A DNA stretch of 64,000 bases, taken from NCBI RefSeq assembly GCF_014654725.1, contig NZ_JACVZV010000015.1, forward strand, positions 124,001-188,000. The letters run 5' to 3'. Under the pieces are notes generated by a model that ran no database searches, was not told where the DNA came from, and was given only the letters and a program-made list of their open reading frames with translations. Both the position numbers and the translations under genes were made by a program. Position 1 is the stretch's first letter; each line of letters starts with the position of its first letter. Source of the stretch: Vulcanococcus sp. Clear-D1. GTDB taxonomy: Bacteria; Cyanobacteriota; Cyanobacteriia; PCC-6307; Cyanobiaceae. Positions 59,234-64,000 of the stretch are shown piece after piece.

Positions 59234-60217
59234 TCAGCCCTGCTGCCGGAACAGGCCACCGATCAGCTCTTCGATCGGTGGATCGCTCACTTCCAGATCC
59301 ACCACCTCGAAGCGCGACAGCAGCAATCCCACCTGCTGAGTGAGCTGATCGCGCGGTATCAGCAGCCGCACCTGGTGGCCTTGATGGGCCTCGACCGTGC
59401 CGAAGCGTTCAAACGCCTCGCGCGCATGCGCCTGCCGCAGCTCGAGCCGCACCTCCCTGCAGGGGGCCAGGCGGCTGGTGAGCGCATCAAGGGATCCATC
59501 ATGAAACAGACGGCCCTGATGAATCAGCAGCACCCGCTCGCACAGTGCGGTGATGTCGCCCATGTAGTGGCTGGTGAGGAGCACCGTGGCGCCGGTGCGG
59601 CGGTTGTAGTCGGCCAGGAAATCGCGCACTCGCGCCTGGGCGTTCACATCCAGCCCCAGGGTGGGCTCATCCAGAAACAACACCGCCGGCTGATGCAGCA
59701 GCGCCGCCAGGAGCTCCGCCTTCATGCGCTGGCCCAGGGAGAGCTTGCGCACAGGCCGATGCAGCTCTTCCCCCAGCTCGAGCATCTCGGCCAGTTCTGT
59801 GATGCGCCGCTTGGCTTCGATCGCATCGATCCCGTACACCGCTGCATTCACCCGCAGGGAATCGAGCGGCGGCAGATCCCAGATCAGCTGTTGGCGATTG
59901 CCCATCACCAGCGTGATCTGCTGCAGGAATCGCTCCTGGCGCCGCTGCGGCTGGCAGCCCGCCACCTGCACCCGGCCGCCGCTGGGGTGAATCAGGCCAC
60001 TGAGCATTTTCAGCGTGGTGGTTTTGCCGGCGCCGTTGGGACCCAGAAAACCCACCACCTCACCGGGCTGGATGGCAAAGCTCAACTCCCGCACCGCCTC
60101 CACATCGCGGTAGCGACGCCGCAACGCATGGCGCACGGTGCCCGCCAACCCCGGTTGCTTATTAGCCACCCGGAAGCTCTTGCTCAGCCCCTCGGCGAGC
60201 ACGATCGCCTCGCTCAT
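59234..60217 (-). CDS. ABC transporter ATP-binding protein
   Basis: VVGFLGPNGAGKTTTLKMLSG, LSLGQRMKAELLAALLHQPAVLFLDEPTLGLD. Confidence 0.95.
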   Translation of the reverse strand: MSEAIVLAEGLSKSFRVANKQPGLAGTVRHALRRRYRDVEAVRELSFAIQPGEVVGFLGPNGAGKTTTLKMLSGLIHPSGGRVQVAGCQPQRRQERFLQQITLVMGNRQQLIWDLPPLDSLRVNAAVYGIDAIEAKRRITELAEMLELGEELHRPVRKLSLGQRMKAELLAALLHQPAVLFLDEPTLGLDVNAQARVRDFLADYNRRTGATVLLTSHYMGDITALCERVLLIHQGRLFHDGSLDALTSRLAPCREVRLELRQAHAREAFERFGTVEAHQGHQVRLLIPRDQLTQQVGLLLSRFEVVDLEVSDPPIEELIGGLFRQQG

Positions 60218-60540
60218 TCGTTGGGCTCGCAGGCCTGGCGGTAGCGCTCCAACCGCTTGGTGAGCTCGGCGTCCGCAGGGGAACCCGATCCCTTCACCCC
60301 CTCAGCGCGGTTCACCTGTTCGCAGGCCAGGTCGTTCTCACCGCGGTTGAACAGATCGGTCGCCGTCTCCACCGCTTCCAGCAGCCGCGGCGTGGTGGCT
60401 GCGTCCTCGGGGCTGGGTTTGGGTGCAGCGGGCACCACCGGCGCGGTCGCTGGATCAGCCGGGGGCTTGGGCTTGGGTGTGCAGGCGCTGATGCTGCAGG
60501 CCAGGGCCGCTAACAACAGCAGCTTGAGCCGGTAGGTCAT
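60214..60540 (-). CDS. Small putative lipoprotein
   Basis: Lipobox-like ACSISAC after hydrophobic leader; Pro/Ala-rich linker. Confidence 0.65.
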   Translation of the reverse strand: MTYRLKLLLLAALACSISACTPKPKPPADPATAPVVPAAPKPSPEDAATTPRLLEAVETATDLFNRGENDLACEQVNRAEGVKGSGSPADAELTKRLERYRQACEPNE

Positions 60541-60551
60541 GCCCACCATTG

Positions 60552-62027
60552 TCAGCCCAGCACCGCGGCTTGTTCGGGGCTGAGGCGGCCGGCCTGCAGC
60601 AGCACCTGGGTGATCCGCTCGATGTCGAGCACCGCATGCACCCGGTAGCCCTGGCTTTCCAGTCGCTCGCGGGCTTTGCGGTCTTTGCGGCCGCCATGGT
60701 CGATGAACACCACCACATCGTTCACCACCAGGCCTGAACTCTCCAGCTTGGCGATGCCTTCGAGCACGCTGCCGCCGGTGATCAAGATGTCGTCGACCAC
60801 CACCACCTGATCGCCTTCGTTGAAGTCGCCCTCGATCAGGCGCCGGGCGCCGTGGGCCTTCACCTCCTTGCGCGGATAGATCAGCGGTTTGTGCAGCGCC
60901 AGTGAGAGGCCCGTGGCCGTGGGCAGTGAGCCGTAGGGAATGCCGGCGATGCGATCGAAATCCAGCTGCTCCAGCAGGCCGCTGTAGCCATGCAACACCC
61001 GATGGAACAGGTTCGGGTCGGAGATGATCTGGCGCAGGTCGATGTAGTAGTTGAACACCGCTCCGGATGCCTGCACATACTCCCCGAACAGCAGGCAGCC
61101 GATGTCGAACAGATCGAGGATCAGGTCGGCCATGGGGTCTTGATTGCCAGGGTGTTCAGGCGGCCCTGCCAGCCAGACGTCGCAGCTGGTGTTGGTGTCG
61201 GTTGGCTGGTTCGCCAGCCAGCGTTGCCGGCGACGGTTAATCAGTCCCTTGAGTGCGGCGGCCTGTTCACTCAGGTCGTCTTCCACCAGCAGGTTCTGCG
61301 GCAGCGGCAGCAGCAGGCCATCGGCCGCCTGGTTGAGCCCCGCCTCCAGCAGACCATCGAGCCGCTCTTCTTCGCTCCAGATGCTGCGCAGCATCAACAC
61401 CCGCTCCGGCGCTGCCTGGCGCACCTGCGCCAACACGGCTGGATCACTGGTGCCCACTTCCAGCAGCAATTGATCGGGCGTGCCCCACAGCTGGCTCTCG
61501 CGCACGATCTGCAGGAACAGCGGATCGCTCTCGCTGGGGTGGTATTGGATGCGTTTGGCAGCTGGGTTGGAGCTGCGGCAGGTGATCACCACCGCCTTGT
61601 CGGCATAAAGCAGAAACGGTGCAGCGATGTCCTGCCCGGCCAGGGGCGACAGGGTCACCGCATCCACCCCCAAGTCTTTGAACAGGTAGTGGGCCAGGGC
61701 CGTGGAGGAGTTGAGATCGCCGTGCTTGGCGTCGATGATCAGGGGCAGATCCCGCGGCACCAGATCGCGCACCTCCAGCAGCAGCTCAAGGCCCAATGGC
61801 CCCAGGGCCTGGTAGAAGCCGAGGCTGGCCTTGATCGCGCACACATGGGGGCTCGTAGCTTCCACCACGGCTTTGATCCAGTGGCGAGCCTGGCTCAAAA
61901 AGGAGCGGTTGCCCATGCCGTGGCGCAGCGCCCAGCTCTGCAGCATCTCCGGGTTCGGGTCAAGACCCGTCATCAGGAGCGACTGGCGCTCGGCGATGGC
62001 TTCAGTGAGTTGAACGAAGAAGCCCAT
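60552..62027 (-). CDS. pyrFE: Fused orotidine-5'-phosphate decarboxylase / orotate phosphoribosyltransferase
   Basis: ODCase: DAKHGDLNSSTALAHYLFKDLGVDAVTLSPLAG; OPRTase: VVVVDDILITGGSVLEGIAKLESSG. Confidence 0.95.
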   Translation of the reverse strand: MGFFVQLTEAIAERQSLLMTGLDPNPEMLQSWALRHGMGNRSFLSQARHWIKAVVEATSPHVCAIKASLGFYQALGPLGLELLLEVRDLVPRDLPLIIDAKHGDLNSSTALAHYLFKDLGVDAVTLSPLAGQDIAAPFLLYADKAVVITCRSSNPAAKRIQYHPSESDPLFLQIVRESQLWGTPDQLLLEVGTSDPAVLAQVRQAAPERVLMLRSIWSEEERLDGLLEAGLNQAADGLLLPLPQNLLVEDDLSEQAAALKGLINRRRQRWLANQPTDTNTSCDVWLAGPPEHPGNQDPMADLILDLFDIGCLLFGEYVQASGAVFNYYIDLRQIISDPNLFHRVLHGYSGLLEQLDFDRIAGIPYGSLPTATGLSLALHKPLIYPRKEVKAHGARRLIEGDFNEGDQVVVVDDILITGGSVLEGIAKLESSGLVVNDVVVFIDHGGRKDRKARERLESQGYRVHAVLDIERITQVLLQAGRLSPEQAAVLG

Positions 62028-62201
62028 CCGCCGGACTGCGGCAAGGTTGTTGATAAGAGATCACCGGCCCATCACGGTGGAAGTGGACACAGCTCGTAGC
62101 AAAAGGCGCCGGCAAGCCAATGCAGGCAGCCTGCTGATCTGGCCCTGGCCCCTGGCCGCTGCCCCCGCCGGCTGATGTGATCCGGTCGCTGAGCCCATCC
62201 T

Positions 62202-62360
62202 GTGAACCGAGAGCTCGATCAACACTGTCTGGAGTTGGCCCTGGCCGATCTGCTGATGCTGCATCCCCAGCAACGCCGCCGCGCCCTTGCCCAGTTCCGC
62301 GCCATCGATGCAGGTCTTGCCGACAAGCTGCAGCTGGAGTTGCTGCTGCATCTCTCTTGA
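62202..62360 (+). CDS. Small hypothetical protein, 52 aa (below ORF track cutoff)
   Basis: GTG start; VNRELDQHCLELALADLLMLHPQQRRRALAQFRAIDAGLADKLQLELLLHLS, 5 nt upstream of GST gene. Confidence 0.5.
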   Translation: MNRELDQHCLELALADLLMLHPQQRRRALAQFRAIDAGLADKLQLELLLHLS

Positions 62361-62365
62361 GCCCG

Positions 62366-63184
62366 ATGTTGGAACTCTTTCACGCAGCACCGTCGTACTA
62401 CTCGATGGTGGCGCGCCTGGCCCTGGCGGAAGCGGGCGTGGCTTACGTCAGTCGGCTGATGGACATCCATCTGGCCAAGCAGCAGCTGAGCCCGGCTTAC
62501 CGGAAGCTCAACCCCCACATGACCGTGCCGACCCTGCGGGGCCCCGGGTTGCTGCTCACCGACAGCGCGCAGATCCTGATCTATGCAGCCCAGCAGGCCG
62601 CGCAACGGCCGGAGCAGTCCTGGGCTGATGTCGATGCCAGCCGCGCCGAGGCCATTCAGCGTGCCGTGGCGGGGCACTACGCCCTCTCGATCGAAACGCT
62701 CACCTTCGGCAAGGTGCTGGCCACTCGCCCCTGGTTCAAGGCGGTGATGGTGCGGATGCTCAGCGGCATCAACGCCAAGCTTGAGCGCGACATCGCTGGC
62801 AAGCCCGATCAGGCTGCGCTTCTGGAGGCGAAGGTGCAGCAGAACCGGGCACGGCTGGCTGTGTTCCGCGACCGGCCAGCCCCAGCCGTGTTGGCCGAGC
62901 AACAGGATCAGGTGGCGGCTTATCTGGCATCGCTGCCGCCGGTGGTGGCGAGCGGCTGGTTGTTTGGTGCTCGCATCAGCTCAGCTGATGTGGTGCTCGC
63001 CGTGCTCTGCTCGCGCCTGGCCATGGCCGGCGAACTCGCGTTGCTCAGCAGAGCAGATCTCCAGAGCTGGTGGCAGCGGTATCAGCAACGGCCAGCGTTT
63101 GCAGCGGCTGATCTGTGGACCCGTTTTCAACGCCGCCGTTTTGTGCAGTCGCTGCTGGAGGCTCGGCACACCCGCTTCAGTTGA
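62366..63184 (+). CDS. Glutathione S-transferase family protein
   Basis: MLELFHAAPSYYSMVARLALAEAGVAY...MTVPTLRGPGLLLTDSAQIL N-domain; C-terminal helices. Confidence 0.88.
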   Translation: MLELFHAAPSYYSMVARLALAEAGVAYVSRLMDIHLAKQQLSPAYRKLNPHMTVPTLRGPGLLLTDSAQILIYAAQQAAQRPEQSWADVDASRAEAIQRAVAGHYALSIETLTFGKVLATRPWFKAVMVRMLSGINAKLERDIAGKPDQAALLEAKVQQNRARLAVFRDRPAPAVLAEQQDQVAAYLASLPPVVASGWLFGARISSADVVLAVLCSRLAMAGELALLSRADLQSWWQRYQQRPAFAAADLWTRFQRRRFVQSLLEARHTRFS

Positions 63185-64000
63185 GGCTGCCTGGCTTGGG
63201 GCAATCCCGATCCAGCAGCACCGCCGCTTGGCCTTTGCCATCCCGTTCGGCGGGTTGGGGGTCAAAGGCGTCGTCGCTCACATCAAAGGTGCGTGTGGCG
63301 CAGTGCAGCGTGAGCTGCCGCTGCGTGTAGGTGCCATCAGCTCGGCCCTTGCCCTGTTGGGCGGCCATGCCGATGCACTGCTGCTGGTTCCCCCAGACGC
63401 AGCTGGCAGCACCGAGCAAGCCACCGATCAGGTTGGTGGCAATCTGCTGACCTCGATCAATTTCGAAGCGGCGCACTTCATACCGGCGCCGGTTCAATTG
63501 AAGATCGTCGGCGCTGAGTTGGAGCGGCCGGCTGAAGGTTTCGGCGGTGTCGATCCGCCAACCGCCCAGTTGCTGGCCAACCTTGAGCTGGCTGGTCAGT
63601 CCGCGGGTGAGGGCTTCAAAGCGGTCCTTGGGGTAACCGTGATGCTGCGCCGCAAGTCGTTCGTAATCCCCCATTTCGAACATCAGGTTTGCCGTCTGGG
63701 TGAAGTCGTCCACACCGAGGGCGCCAGTGTTGAGCATCCAGCCGAGAAACACCCCTGTTCTCCAGTCGGCTGCCAGTTCCTCCTGTTTCACGGTGAGGCC
63801 CATGCCCCCTTGGAAGGGCCCGCGGCCCTTCTCCCGGTTCACGTGGTGGCCCCACTCGTGGGCCAGCACAGCCAGATCCAGCAGCAGGAGCTCCCGATCG
63901 GTTTTGCCCCGAGCACTGCGCACGCTTTTGCGCAGGTTGAGCCCCATGGCGAGTTCCTGGCTGGGCGGGCAGTAGTAGGCCATTGGGTGCGCCACGCGTT
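63177..64000 (-). CDS. YpfJ-type neutral zinc metallopeptidase, 5' end likely outside window
   Basis: LAVLAHEWGHHVN (HExxH), KQEELAADWRTGVFLGWM, YCPPSQE. Confidence 0.85.
   Translation of the reverse strand, partial: RVAHPMAYYCPPSQELAMGLNLRKSVRSARGKTDRELLLLDLAVLAHEWGHHVNREKGRGPFQGGMGLTVKQEELAADWRTGVFLGWMLNTGALGVDDFTQTANLMFEMGDYERLAAQHHGYPKDRFEALTRGLTSQLKVGQQLGGWRIDTAETFSRPLQLSADDLQLNRRRYEVRRFEIDRGQQIATNLIGGLLGAASCVWGNQQQCIGMAAQQGKGRADGTYTQRQLTLHCATRTFDVSDDAFDPQPAERDGKGQAAVLLDRDCPKPGSLN

Overview
The window looks like cyanobacterial core and accessory chromosome, from a GC-rich picocyanobacterium of the Synechococcus/Cyanobium type. Diagnostic genes are petN, psaK, thf1/psb29, clpS, DUF1830, DUF2256, DUF2499/DUF3593, cyAbrB and a 6S RNA candidate downstream of purK. 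Coding density is very high, with many 4-nt start/stop overlaps. I found no rRNA, tRNA, CRISPR array, transposase, integrase or prophage. The parts I judge most worth following up are: (1) a tightly overlapping nuclease / ATP-dependent ligase / Lhr-like helicase repair cassette without its usual phosphoesterase partner; (2) a perfect NtcA-type box (GTAN8TAC) upstream of a type III glutamine synthetase gene (glnN); (3) a probable 6S RNA (ssaA) after purK with pairing ends; (4) a pyrF-pyrE fusion in the reverse order to animal/plant UMP synthase; (5) an exported lambda-R-like (GH104) muramidase behind a T-rich leader; (6) a membrane protein resembling a two-TM channel with a degenerate selectivity filter; (7) a coupled deoxyribosyltransferase/phosphoribosyltransferase pair; (8) an orphan TpsB-type outer-membrane transporter. 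I did not find a clearly new multi-gene system; the best candidates are variants or orphan members of known families. All identifications come from reading motifs in the translated sequence, with no database search.
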